NCBI GenBank assembly: GCA_036245805.1
Contig: BTRK01000001.1
Coordinates: 3,100,001 to 3,164,000 of the forward strand
DNA: 64,000 nucleotides
Reading direction: 5' to 3'
From: Pristionchus mayeri
Lineage: Eukaryota > Nematoda > Chromadorea > Rhabditida > Neodiplogasteridae
Shown: positions 50,804-62,320 of the stretch, piece by piece
Position numbering within the stretch: position 1 is the stretch's first letter
Layout: each line of letters begins with the position of its first letter
Notes under the pieces: model-generated
Database searches by the model: none
What the model was told of the DNA's origin: nothing
The model's input: the letters and a program-made list of their open reading frames with translations, nothing else
Translations under genes and position numbers: made by a program

Positions 50804-50861
50804 CTTCGCCATTCCTCTCTAATTGAGTTTGCTCAATCTCTAGTCTCCCTCTCCCGTCGAG
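50670..50861 (-). CDS. 3' terminal exon of an unidentified acidic protein (captured fragment)
   Basis: The minus-strand frame is open for 63 codons up to TAG (50670-50672). It reads QTQLERNGEVEDEYRDGEW, DEDCKEPEKPELDP, then KYVIYRHIYENKKK and LFKVEN: acidic, then basic-aromatic, unlike chance translation of this AT-rich DNA. Downstream on the same strand are two AATAAA signals (complements near 50583-50590 and 50617-50622), as for a real 3' UTR. The first 13 codons or so (50861-50821) lie in the palindrome arm; the rest lies in the unique loop. A TGA precedes the open part, so an acceptor must lie near 50855-50875; one AG is in CAGACAG. No domain was recognised. Probably the end of a host gene captured in the palindrome loop, or the remnant of a gene the palindrome disrupted. 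Confidence 0.5.
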   Translation of the reverse strand, partial: LDGRGRLEIEQTQLERNGEVEDEYRDGEWDEDCKEPEKPELDPKYVIYRHIYENKKKLFKVEN

Positions 50862-53800
50862 TCAGCTGTCTGGACGAGAAAGGGAGACGAGAGATTTCGT
50901 GTAATCTTCTCTCGCCCACGCCGCATGCTCCCCCATCGCCCTCTGGGAACGTTCCCCTCCTGAATATAAAAAGCTCCCTAATTGCAATGAGACCTTCCGC
51001 TTAAACTATATGTCTTCGTTTCAGAACCGGAGAGCGCAGCGTGTTGCTCAGAAAATAAGAACGAAGGAATAGTCCACAGCGCTCAAATTTCCACCGACTT
51101 AATAGCGCGTATCGCATGAAAACATTCGTTGACGAGAAGCAAAAGAGGATTGGCATAAATGGTCTGAACTCTATAGTTATTATTCACAGTTAATTAAACC
51201 AATAAATTAGTGAAATTCCAGCAACCCATAAGCTTGGCAAGAGATTTCAAAAGCAGGTGTGCTACTTCAATCGGTAATGATTTCCAAAAGTTAGAAATAA
51301 ATTATGCTTAAAATTTCCTACCAAAATATCATCACATGCGCAATACCTACGTTGGAATAATGTCGTTCCGTGATAGTGAGCTAGCGTTACCGTATCAAGG
51401 TTACAGTAAACGGATTACTACAGGCGTGGGAAAGATATTCCATTAGTGCCCGACCCCTATAAAGCCAGCGTGAGCGCGTCTGTCTTCACGTGTTGTGTCT
51501 ACAATATTTAGAATGCGGTTGATCGGAGTACGGTAGCTTTCAACTGAATATGGGATGTCTGTAGGTGGTGCCTGTGATGATACTTAGGGTTGGCCCAACA
51601 TCGACTCCACACGCATTTTGGACCATGACCCCCTATACGTGCAATGTGACAGGAGGCGCGCACCCATGAGTCATGGACCTCACCGGTGATTTTATTCCGG
51701 GATGGTATATCAGCTGAGAAATAGATGTATTTCGATCAGAAAATTAATTTCTGATCATTTTCGAAAATTGGGAAAAGTCGTCCAACTTTTGCATTCACTT
51801 ACCGTAACCCAAAAACCACACCATAATTCATAAAAAAATTATTTTAACTAACTTACGCGTCCTTATCAAACGCGTCATTTTGCTGAGGTATGTTTCGCCT
51901 CAAGCAAATACTATATCACCAATAATATTTAGGGGAGTTCTTGAAAAATTTTTGGGGAATGGCATTCATGTCCGAAGTAAAAGTGAAATTATCGATTTCC
52001 GGAGCTAGATGGAATCTGATCGAAAAATTCCCCGAAGTAAAAAAGTCTTAGAATTTGTCAAGGAATGCAGCGCCCCTACCTCTGAATCGATTGGGATCGT
52101 TTTAAAAAAAGTTCGAATTTTCAGTATTTTTGTTTAACATCCGCTCCCGCGCGGACGCGGACGCGGATCGAAATTCTGGTGATGCTCGTCGGTTTTACTA
52201 GTCGAGTACTACCTACTGGTGTAGTCAGAACGAATTCTAATTTTCGGCCGGTGCCAAGCCGCTGAAGAAATACGTTGATTTTCTCAGATAGTCTGTTATA
52301 TGTATTTTGACCAGGCGACGATTGTTGGATTTTTTTTGCTTGGGTAACTCTTTTTGATATAATTCTTTACATGTGCGATTATCCTAGGAACAAAATATCG
52401 TTTTCTAACTAAATTTTAGGTCCTTCGAGCCTACATATGGGGTGTGAAATGTACCTAGGAAAGAGTGGAGAGAGTGATCGACAAAGTCAAGAACTTGCAA
52501 ATGATTGTTAATCTGAAATTTTGAGTGAGGATGTTGAGCCACTAGTGAGGGACGAAAGCCACGACTAGGGCAATGTGGGTGTTGAGAAGATATTTTTTTA
52601 AAACATAAATCAAGCCAAAATTGGTCAAATCTATTTCATATCACACTTAGGGAATACATGCAGGACAAATCTGTCTGGTATGATTTGTTAACAAAAAACA
52701 ACTCAAATGAAAGCATTTATACATACATGTAGAGCTATAGAAGAATTGGATTGAGATCATTCCTTGCAGTCTTCTTATTTTCATCGTATTTTTTCATGGA
52801 AAAGCAGAAGCAGCTTCAGACGACTGCGGCAGGTACTACGTCAGCCGGAACAGTGACGAACAGAAAAATGTGAACAAATAGAGAACGAATCATTACATTA
52901 TAATATAACACGTGTATCACGAGCCAGTGAAGGTGTGCAAAAACATTTCGACCTTAAATATATTTTGCGAAGGTTATTTATTTATATGATTCCTTCCTTC
53001 CAATCATTGCGGAGTTTTTGGAAGCATCGTTGCAAAGAAATAGACGGGATGAGAGAAGCGATGGCGAGGATGCGATGTAGGGCGATTAGTAGAGAAATGT
53101 TCATATTGTGATCTTAGATTTATTTTCGCTCAACGACCAATGAGTGCGATGAGAAGGCGAGAGTTCTTTCTTATCCCGTGTTTTCATACACTTTCATACA
53201 CTCTTATTTTCATAATGTCTTTCTGATCGGTCAAAGATCGACTTGAAGAGAAGAGAGCTGGTCGAATTCTTATTTAGCTCACTGTTTTAGCTTTCGATGA
53301 CAAGGAGACCATCTTAAAATGTATAATCGCAACAATGGACTTAGTTTCGCGTGGAAACAAATGCAAGTTTTCTCTCATTCTGCTGTGGTATCTACGTAAT
53401 ACACCGTACTTGTCCATCAATGGAATACGATATCAATATGCCGGGTACGATATACTCTACTGCAAGGAAAATCTAGTGTATGACGATCTTAGCAGTTCTG
53501 CATCCTCGGTGACGACGTTATCCGCACTTAAACGATTAAAAAATTGCTAGGTTATCTCTTGCGAAGGCTCAAAATTGTAGACTGGCGACTCGTTGCTGCC
53601 TTTTCTTCAAGATTTTCTTTTCTGCCTGTCAAATTTATGTTCTGATGTTGGACAATAAATCTCTGCTCTTCCGTTCAAGCAATGATACTCGATCTAGCGA
53701 GACAATTAAAACAATTTGTAGCTCTGTAAGTGAAAATCTGTAACAATTGCAGCTGCATCCTCTCCCCTTTGCTCCTTCTGTAAGAGCAATTTTTGATTTT

Positions 53801-54509
53801 ATTTGCTGAGCCAGATCGACATGTACTGACCACATTCTCTCAATAAAAACTAAAAGGTCCTCGTGAAACGAGTCACCACCGTGGTGTTCTGCACAATATT
53901 CAATATTTAACATATTTAAAGAAATGAGCAATCGTATTTGACCAAACAATATTTACAAAATGCTACGCGCCGATTTCGAGCAACACTTACTATCTAAGAA
54001 GTTATGCTATCCCTAAAATTGATTAAAAACAATTCCCGTCTCCTATTAAAATTTTGCATTTTTTGGGAATTTGTTTTGTTTCAATAGCCAGTGACGTGAT
54101 ATCGTGGACCTCGTCGAGTTCCAAATGTTGAAATAATATTGTATCCAAAATGACACAGTTTGGAAATTATTAGTGCTTTCAAATTAGCGATGTCCAAGTT
54201 CTGAATTATTTTTTCTGCGCGTCAAATCAACAGTTAAATATTGCCAGAAAAATAGTATATACAGATCATGCAGCCCCTATTAGTTCTCCATTCGGCACAG
54301 TCAGCTGCCAGCACAAGTCCCTCTATAGGAACGGATTTGCAGTACTTTCGAATTTCTTTTAAATTGCTCAGTCATGTTTGATGTTTCGGCCTTTTGCAAA
54401 GACGTTTGTGAATCTAAAGAGTTTAGTGAACGTCTTATATTTTTTAAAATTTCTGTTGTCGTGCGTAGACTCTCATGAGTTTCTGAATACCATGTGCCAT
54501 GGCCATGAT
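50804..54509 (-). repeat. IR4 palindrome, right arm
   Basis: Inverted partner of 46175-49880, differing at few positions (for example one AAA-codon length change near 53545 and single-base changes near 53667). It includes an R2 half (51714-52300) and the Ala/Thr-rich exon-like piece ending at 52832 (KQKQLQTTAA, donor CAG|GTACTA), followed by the AACACGTGTATCACGAGCCA terminus at 52907. IR5 begins at its end. Confidence 0.95.
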
Positions 54510-54995
54510 ATTAGATGGCCATTTTCTGTACTCTCTACCGTATCCAAGTCGTTTTGAAAAAAAATCCTTATAAATTCGCATCGTGTTTTTCAAGCTGTTC
54601 ACTATCTTTCCATCGTGGAGACCGACCGTTCACACATTTCAAAAATATATTTGACTCAAAAATCCGTTTAATCGCTTCGGTATACCTTTGTGACCATTCG
54701 GCTGGGTCAGGTTCGGCGGCGCGCATACGTGATCCCGGTAAATATTTTCCGTTTGCATCAAAACGCTGATTTTACGACATTTCTTTGTTTCAATAGTTAC
54801 TAATCAAAGTAATATTAATTGTTTTAATCATTAAATGCAAAATTAATAGCTAATTAGCCTACATTTTGGGTTTTAAAATTCGCCAAATTACGATTTTTGC
54901 ATTTTATTTTTAAATTATAATTTTGCGGTGGTTCTTTCTTAAATTATTAAAAACTCGATTTATAATGGTTTATGAAATACATATTGACATATTTC

Positions 54996-55066
54996 CATGG
55001 CCGAGGGGCATAAGCAATGGATTAGAAAACCGAAGGTTGGTGGTTCGATTCCCGTCAGAGTGAAAC
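54996..55066 (+). tRNA. tRNA-Ser(AGA)-like pseudogene, IR5 left arm
   Basis: Box A TGGCCGAGGGG and box B GGTTCGATTCC both fit the consensus, with an AGA-type anticodon region (GGATTAGAAAACC). Acceptor ends do not pair, so it is probably a pseudo-tRNA or SINE-derived. The inverse copy lies at about 57846-57916. Confidence 0.5.
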
Positions 55067-55199
55067 GCGTTTGCCGTTCCCCAGAGAGGTTCAGGAAGTG
55101 AGGTAGCGCAATTTCCCAACATTTAGCGTGGCGTAGTTCCTCGCTAGTTGATACAGTTAACCATTGCATTTTTCATAATGATTCTTTTCATGATCTTAT

Positions 55200-55242
55200 G
55201 CCTCGGACAGACGTTGCAGCAGTTGCAGGCGCTAACGATAAG
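55200..55242 (+). pseudogene. TCAIM exon fragment with splice donor, IR5 left arm
   Basis: 43 bases match the 3' part of TCAIM exon 8590-8526 (GGACAGACG, GCAGCAG, GCGCTAACGATAAG) and keep its donor (AAG|GTGAGC against GAG|GTGAGG). Roughly 85 % identical by eye. The flanks on both sides are foldback sequence, so this is a captured or transferred host exon. The inverse copy is 57670-57712. Confidence 0.7.
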
Positions 55243-55456
55243 GTGAGCAAGCGATAGAAATACTCGTGCATCTTTCTAAATCCATTTTCGCATTCCATGT
55301 CGCTGAGAAAGTACGTAGAGGTGCATTTAAAGCAGCTTTATCAGTAAAAACGCGGATGTCATATCCTTGTGATCTTTTATTGTTATCTTAGATCAAGAAG
55401 TCAAGGCGATTTCGACCAGCTGGTGTGGTGTCTCGTTTGATGAAGAAGACTGATTG

Positions 55457-56312
55457 AGCAGCGCGGCGGCGCGGATCTTGAAAAATTGACTACGGTAGCC
55501 TCGGAATTTTTTAAATCGCATCCTATCACTGTGGCGGTAGGGGCGCTGCATTCCTTGACAAATTCTAAGACTTTTTTACTTCGGGGAATTTTTCGATCAG
55601 ATTCCATCTAACGCCAGAAATCGATAATTCCACTTTTAGTTGTATCGAAACCGAATTATGGTGTAAAGCATACTGTAGACACATTATCGGAATAAGTGTA
55701 ATTTCCTCAAAATGAAGAGAAATACGCCTCGACATAGGTGCATGGGATCCATGGACCATTTCTGAACGAAAATATGTACCTGATTCGAAACAACGAAATT
55801 TTGAAAAAAACGGTTACAGTGTATTTTACACCATAATTCGGTTGTCGATACAAATTTTGTTATCGTTACCTAACTTAAGGGCGGATCTAAATTGCGCCTT
55901 TATAATCAAGTGCGTATTGATACAAGTAAATGCAGAAACTCAAATAAATAATTGTAGGTTTCTTGAAAAAATATCGGAGAATTGCAAAAATATATGAACT
56001 AAAAGTGGAATTATCGATTTCTGGCGTTAGATGGAATCTGATCGAAAAATTCCCCGAAGTAAAAAAGTCTTAGAATTTGTCAAGGAATGCAGCGCCCCTA
56101 CCGCCGCAGTGATAGGATGCGATTTAAAAATTCCGAGGCTACCGTAGTCAATTTTTCAAGATCCGCGCCGCCGCGCGCGCGGATGCGGATTGAAATTCTG
56201 GCGATGCTTGTCGGTTTCCCTCGTTGAGGCCGATCTATTGGTAAGGTCAGAAGGAATTCGAATTGCCGGCCTGTGCCAAGTCTATTTCGATTCTCTCAGA
56301 TAGTATGCTATA
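55457..56312. mobile_element. R2 foldback in the IR5 loop, left end truncated
   Basis: Palindrome centred near 55818 with the R2 core (GGGGCGCTGCATTCCTTGAC and complement) and right terminus TCAGATAGTATGCTATA; the left arm starts only at the GCGCGGATC part. Loop: CGAATTATGGTGTAAA with its partner. Confidence 0.8.
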
Positions 56313-56739
56313 GATATTTTAAAAATTACAATTCAGTTTAATAATATCTTTTGGCTTGACCTTGGTAAGTTTGGAAGTATTGGAGCCAACAATTACGATG
56401 CTGTTTCGTTCGAACTGCAATTTTTGATCATTATGCATAAAATATGTATCGACTTCGACTGTCCCTTCCTTCCTTTATACAAGGGAAGGAAGGAGTTGGT
56501 TTTCTTTTTTTTGACGGTGCGAAAGTTATCTGATAATTTAATGTTGTAAATACATTATACAAAAGCATCTAGAATACTTGGAGCAATAGTTCATCCGTTC
56601 ATTCATCACTATCTAGCTACGCCCGGATTCTTCGCTTATTTGAGCACCAATCTAACGAAAGTTGTTGTTCACATCGAGATTGCTAGTCGTTTCGAGTTGT
56701 CTCCAGGCAAGGGCTCGCGTGTTAATTAGCATCGAAATT

Positions 56740-56960
56740 AAAATGGATGCGATCCTCGACTCTCCTCTCCCCTTGGCCCCTTCTATTAATTTACCATCGG
56801 ATAGGCGACGTCCGGAAGCTGTATGCAGAATATGCAAAAATGCGAAAAATCAATAATAGCCAAACGTGAAGGCCAGAAAGGGGCTATGGTTAAAGTCCTG
56901 ATCCACCGTGCGCTCACTTTTGCACACTCTCTTACACATGCGACGCGCAGGCAACGCGGA
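56740..56960. repeat. Dispersed repeat (family R), diverged copy
   Basis: It matches 7240-7400 and 21970-22200: CATCGGATAGGCGA, AAAAATCAATAATAGCC and CTCACTTTTGCACACTCTC in the same order. Other small frames here (56652-56856) are shadows of this repeat. Confidence 0.65.
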
Positions 56961-57450
56961 CAACCGCCCTTTACCTAAATTTCCAAATTCACTTTAATGG
57001 TATGCCGTATGAAGAGGAAGAAGGAGAAGAGGCTCCTAAGGGAGAAGAAGACAGACTGATGGAATGCGGCCATAGCTGCAAGGGATAGATGGGGGTTCAA
57101 TATGAATTATTACACTCTCTACTCTCTACTCATATCAGTAACACGAAACTACCGTTATCTTCCATTTGTGCAATTTCGTCTCTTCACTATGCGTCATCCT
57201 TAACAACAACACCTACCTAACCATTCAATAAACTTCTAGATCAAAGAGCTTCTTGATCTTCCATACTGCTCACCTTTAGTATATCATTATCAACGCCTTC
57301 CAATCACATGAACAACGAGGGGTAAAACAAAATGCACGCGTCTGTCTCTGTTGTTATCATCATAAAAATAAGTATGAGGATTAAATCATGCAGTAGAGAG
57401 TGTAATTATTTATATTGAACAGCGAAGAGAGATCGTACTGATCAGTGTCA

Positions 57451-58405
57451 TGCTCAATCAGTCTTCTTCATCAAACGAGACACCACACCAGCTGGTCGAA
57501 ATCGCCTTGACTTCTTGATCTAAGATAACAATAAAAGATCACAAGGATATGACATCCGCGTTTTTTACTGATAAAGCTGCTTTAAATGCACCTCTACGTA
57601 CTTTCTCAGCGACATGGAATGCTAAAATGGATTTAGAAAGATGCACGAGTATTTCTATCGCTTGCTCACCTTATCGTTAGCGCCTGCAACTGCTGCAACG
57701 TCTGTCCGAGGCATAAGATCATGAAAAGAATCATTATGAAAAATGCAATGGTTAACTGTATCAACTAGCGAGGAACTACGCCACGCTAAATGTTGGGAAA
57801 TTGCGCTACCTCACTTCCTGAACCTCTCTGGGGAACGGCAAACGCGTTTCACTCTGACGGGAATCGAACCACCAACCTTCGGTTTTCTAATCCATTGCTT
57901 ATGCCCCTCGGCCATGGAAATAGGTCAATATGTATTTCATAAACCATTATAAATCGAGTTTTTAATAATTTAAGAAAGAACCACCGCAAAATTATAATTT
58001 AAAAATAAAATGCAAAAATCGTAATTTGGCGAATTTTAAAACCCAAAATGTAGGCTAATTAGCTATTAATTTTGCATTTAATGATTAAAACAATTAATAT
58101 TACTTTGATTAGTAACTATTGAAACAAAGAAATGTCGTAAAATCAGCGTTTTGATGCAAACGGAAAATATTTACCGGGATCACGTATGCGCGCCGCCGAA
58201 CGTGACCCAGCCGAATGGTCACAAAGGTATACCGAAGCGATTAAACGGATTTTTGAGTCAAATATATTTTTGAAATGTGTGAACGGTCGGTCTCCACGAT
58301 GGAAAGATAGTGAACAGCTTGAAAAACACGATGCGAATTTATAAGGATTTTTTTTCAAAACGACTTGGATACGGTAGAGAGTACAGAAAATGGCCATCTA
58401 ATATC
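57451..58405 (-). repeat. IR5 palindrome, right arm
   Basis: Inverted partner of 54507-55461, including the inverse tRNA-Ser-like sequence (about 57846-57916) and TCAIM fragment (57670-57712). Its end joins the third IR4-arm copy with no gap. Confidence 0.95.
57670..57712 (-). pseudogene. TCAIM exon fragment with splice donor, IR5 right arm
   Basis: Inverse copy of 55200-55242; on the minus strand the GGACAGACG...AAG|GTGAGC order and donor are intact. Confidence 0.7.
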
Positions 58406-59910
58406 ATGGCCATGGCACATGGTATTCAGAAACTCATGAGAGTCTACGCACGACAACAGAAATTTTAAAAAATATAAGACGTTCACTAAACTCTAGATTC
58501 ACAAACGTCTTTGCAAAAGGCCGAAACATCAAACATGACTGAGCAATTTAAAAGAAATTCGAAAGTACTGCAAATCCGTTCCTATAGAGGGACTTGTGCT
58601 GGCAGCTGACTGTGCCGAATGGAGAACTAATAGGGGCTGCATGATCTGTATATACTATTTTTCTGGCAATATTTAACTGTTGATTTGACGCGCAGAAAAA
58701 ATAATTCAGAACTTGGACATCGCTAATTTGGAAGCACTAATAATTTCCAAACTGTGTCATTTTGGATACAATATTATTTCAACATTTGGAACTCGACGAG
58801 GTCCACGATATCACGTCACTGGCTATTGAAACAAAACAAATTCCCAAAAAATGCAAAATTTTTCATAGGAGACGGGAATTGTTTTTAATCAATTTTAGGG
58901 ATAGCATAACTTCTTAGATAGTAAGTGTTGCTCGAAATCGGCGCGTAGCATTTTGTAAATATTGTTTGGTCAAATACGATTGCTCATTTCTTTAAATATG
59001 TTAAATATTGAATATTGTGCAGAACACCACGGTGGTGACTCGTTTCACGAGGACCTTTTAGTTTTTATTGAGAGAATGTGGTCAGTACATGTCGATCTGG
59101 CTCAGCAAATAAAATCAAAAATTGCTCTTACAGAAGGAGCAAAGGAGAGAGGATGCAGCTGCAATTGTTACAGATTTTCACTTACAGAGCTACAAATTGT
59201 TTTAATTGTCTCGCTAGATCGAGTATCATTGCTTGAACGGGAGAGCAGAGATTTATTGTCCAACATCAGAACATAAATTTGACAGGCAGAAAAGAAAATC
59301 TTGAAGAAAAGGCAGCAACGAGTCGCCAGTCTACAATTTTGAGCCTTCGCAAGAGATAACCTAGCAATTTTTTAATCTTCGTTTAAGTGCGGATAACGTC
59401 GTCACCGAGGATGCAGAACTGCTAAGATCGTCATACACTAGATTTTCCTTGCAGTAGAGTATATCGTACCCGGCATATTGATCTCGTATTCCATTGATGG
59501 ACAAGTACGGTGTATTACGTAGATACCACAGCAGAATGAGAGAAAACTTGCATTTGTTTCCACGCGAAACTAAGTCCATTGTTGCGATTATACATTTTAA
59601 GATGGTCTCCTTGTCATCGAAAGCTAAAACAGTGAGCTAAATAAGAATTCGACCAGCTCTCTTCTCTTCAAGTCGATCTTTGACCGATCAGAAAGACATT
59701 ATGAAAATAAGAGTGTATGAAAGTGTATGAAAACACGGGATAAGAAAGAACTCTCGCCTTCTCATCGCACTCATTGGTCGTTGAGCGAAAATAAATCTAA
59801 GATCACAATATGCACATTTCTCTACTAATCGCCCTACATCGCATCCTCGCCATCGCTTCTCTCTTTCTTTGCAACGATGCTTCCAAAAACTCCGCACTGA
59901 TTGGGAGGAA
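58403..59910 (+). repeat. Third, partial copy of the IR4 arm
   Basis: It runs parallel to 46175-47690 with over 98 % identity by eye (small indels near 58494 and 59147; lacks a short block found at 47638-47649). It breaks off after CCAAAAACTCCGCA and passes into unrelated sequence. No inverted partner lies within the window. Confidence 0.9.
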
Positions 59911-60174
59911 TATGCGAAAAAATAATACTAATGCTAAGAAAATTAATTTGAGAAAAATCGCAAATGAGAGGAAAGTATGTGTATCCATTTGATTATATGT
60001 TTCATAGCTATGTTATATCTTTGCGAAAGGGAATGTCATCAATAGTCTCGACCCTTTGCAACAATAACTAAAAACACAAAAATTGAGCATTCACATGGTC
60101 TAGACGTGGCACGCGCGAGCACGAGACACATTATCCCTCTCTCTATTATGAGCATAGCTGTCCAGCAGTGCCAC

Positions 60175-60270
60175 CTCACTATTATCGCCAGATCCGCCCA
60201 GGTCAAACACCCCATAATCACAGCCCTCGCAAGTGAGACCAACATAAAAGTTCTCAACATGAAAGTTCCT
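60175..60270 (-). other. Exon-like duplicated fragment (FHVENFYVGLTCEGC), copy 1
   Basis: The minus frame reads NFHVENFYVGLTCEGCDYG, then VFDLGGSGDNSEV, and stays open in both directions. The same 95 bp recurs at 63087-63180. CxxC with FYVGL...GVFDL weakly recalls a ZZ or nuclear-receptor zinc finger, but too little is present to assign. No clear donor was found. Confidence 0.4.
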
Positions 60271-61754
60271 ATCTGAGTGAGTGAACTTTTTTGTGTAGAC
60301 GCTTGGCACTAGCGAAAAATCGAATTCCTCCAAAATAAAAAAAAACGAAAACGTCAATTTTTGAACTTCTCAATTTCGCCATCAATCAAAACGGTTCATA
60401 CCTCTAAAAATACATAATATTCAAGTTATCACTCATGCCAAGTGCCATAGCGATTTGATGAAAAGGCTTGATAAAAAAGCGTAAATTGGTCAAAAAATTA
60501 TTATAAAAATTTTCTTAATTTGGATTTTAGAGGGTAGACACTTTTGAAAATTTAAATTTGTAGCTTAAAGATGCTATGAAATTAATATAAGGAAAATTAA
60601 ACAATAATGTTTGGAGAAATCGCCAAAAAACGGTCGGCAACTTGAAATAAATCGAGTACTCCGTGTAGGGTAACCGTAGAACACCTGCCCTACATTTCCG
60701 TTTTGGGTTACGGTAGGCCGGGGCCTATCATGAACTGATTTTATTGACCCACTGGGAAACTTTTACAAGAGCATTACTTCGCCAGGTGCAAAAAAGTGCA
60801 ACGATCTAGACTTTTTAAACTTTGCGACAGGTAGCCAGCCGTTTCAGACAGAACTTATAGCTTTGAGAGAAAATCTGACATCAATACGTTGCAGCAATGT
60901 AAGCGAGGGTAAAATAACCAATTTATGGCGAGCTTGAGCCAGTACACGTGCATCTTTATTATATTGTATCTTTTCCCGTTCATGCCATCCCAGCTCACTC
61001 AAGCGGGACCTGTTCCGACGTCTTCTGCTGAGTCTGCGTAAGGTTGTAAAGAGAAGCGACGCTCATGCACATCGATTATACACATGGAAAATGTATCGTA
61101 TTCGTGTATTTTGCATTGTTCGATCGAATCACACATTGCGACAGCCATACCTTCCCTGACTTTTTTATAAGTTTTCGGCAGATGAGTTCGTGTCCCAATA
61201 GAAGGTCGTACGTAAAATATACACGACCTCGGTGATTACAGTGCTGTGAGTAAACAAATAAAATAACAGTTCCTATGCCCCTTGTTGCAAGAAATAAGAA
61301 TCAGATTGCAAATTATTTAGTGGCTCTTCCAATACCAGGAATGTATCTGCAGTGACAACGTTAGTCGGCGGGGCCGTTTGATCCAGCTTGTTCGGCACAA
61401 ACACCTTACGTTATTAATCAATTAGTACGATAATTATTTAAATGAATATACAAGAGAACTGTTCAAATATTAACAAGGCGTATCAGGAATTATGGTGGCA
61501 CAAAACACACAAACTGGAAACCTGTTGATGCGCAATGAAAAATCCGGAAAGTTGTCGGCGGATTTACGAATTTGTTAACGGTGCAATGAAATCGACGACG
61601 ACAATGTGTGCCCGTCATGGAGTTCAAAATGTTAATTAACCATTTGGATATATTTTGAAACGGAAAACTGGCATGTGTTATTAAGAATGAGTGTGAGTTT
61701 TTTTTGCGAATAACACACAATTCTGAATACAGTAAGTAACATTCCCTTGCTCAC

Positions 61755-61860
61755 CTCCGCGTACTATAGAATATGCAGGAATTGTCGCAGTTGCTGCAGT
61801 CGTCTTTGCTGCAGCCACAATGAGCGGGTTAGGATCATGCAGCTGGGTCGGACGAGCCTC
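61755..61860 (-). other. Exon-like fragment (EARPTQ...TTAATAT..SIVRGG)
   Basis: An acceptor (ATATCACGCAG) and donor (GGAG|GTGAGC) frame 106 bases, phase 0 to 1. It reads EARPTQLHDPNPLIVAAAK, then TTAATATIPAYSIVRGG. Homologous to 27651-27753 with the same phases. The shared terminus AACACGTGTGTCACGAGTCA begins about 15 bp from its acceptor side. Confidence 0.5.
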
Positions 61861-61872
61861 CTGCGTGATATA

Positions 61873-62320
61873 TAACACGTGTGTCACGAGTCAGCGGATG
61901 AAAAATAGCCCCTTCGGGAACAATTTGCAAAAAGTTTCCCTGATCTAGTCTGATCTATTATGGTGTGAGAATATCATGCAGGATGTGACTTCAGTAATCA
62001 TGTAGTGTATATCACGAATCTTCTGAGAGAATGCAACACGCCGAGGAACTAGGAGCCGAAAGTTTGAGCAATATCCAAGAGATATTTATGCCAGAGTATA
62101 TTGTGGGCGAGAAAACTTTTGACGTTGGCAGTTTTTTCTCAGAACCGGCTTTTAGGGATTTTCCGGGTTTTGTCCCGGCTGTGGCGTATTTCAGCTCAAT
62201 ATTGTGCAAGAAGGATGGCCAGGTGCTCAAAAAATTCGGAAAATTATTTCCAGAAACTTATATGTTCAGCAGGAAGACCGTGGAAATTGTTATAATGCTT
62301 AAAAATGTGAAAAAGTGATT
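61873..62320 (+). mobile_element. Diverged copy of the IR1-type terminus
   Basis: AACACGTGTGTCACGAGTCA, then CAATTTGCAAAAAGTTT and, from about 62140, CCGGCTTTTAGGGATTTTCC with GTGGCGTATTTCAGCTCA follow the order seen at 38266-38500. The 95-codon open frame at 62031-62318 covers this repeat and is not a convincing gene. Confidence 0.65.

Larger units (their letters stand above)
54507..55461 (+). repeat. IR5 palindrome, left arm
   Basis: Inverted partner of 57451-58405 (positions sum to 112912). It starts GATATTAGATGGCCATTTTC. It contains a tRNA-Ser-like sequence and a TCAIM exon fragment (55200-55242). Very few differences between the arms. Confidence 0.95.

Noticed and set aside
55018..55066. 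Functional tRNA-Ser gene
   Set aside because: Box A and B are good, but the acceptor stem does not pair and the anticodon stem is weak; kept only as a tRNA-like pseudogene.
62031..62318. 95-residue frame starting MQHAEELG as a gene
   Set aside because: It overlaps a diverged copy of the IR1-type terminus that is plainly non-coding in its other copies.
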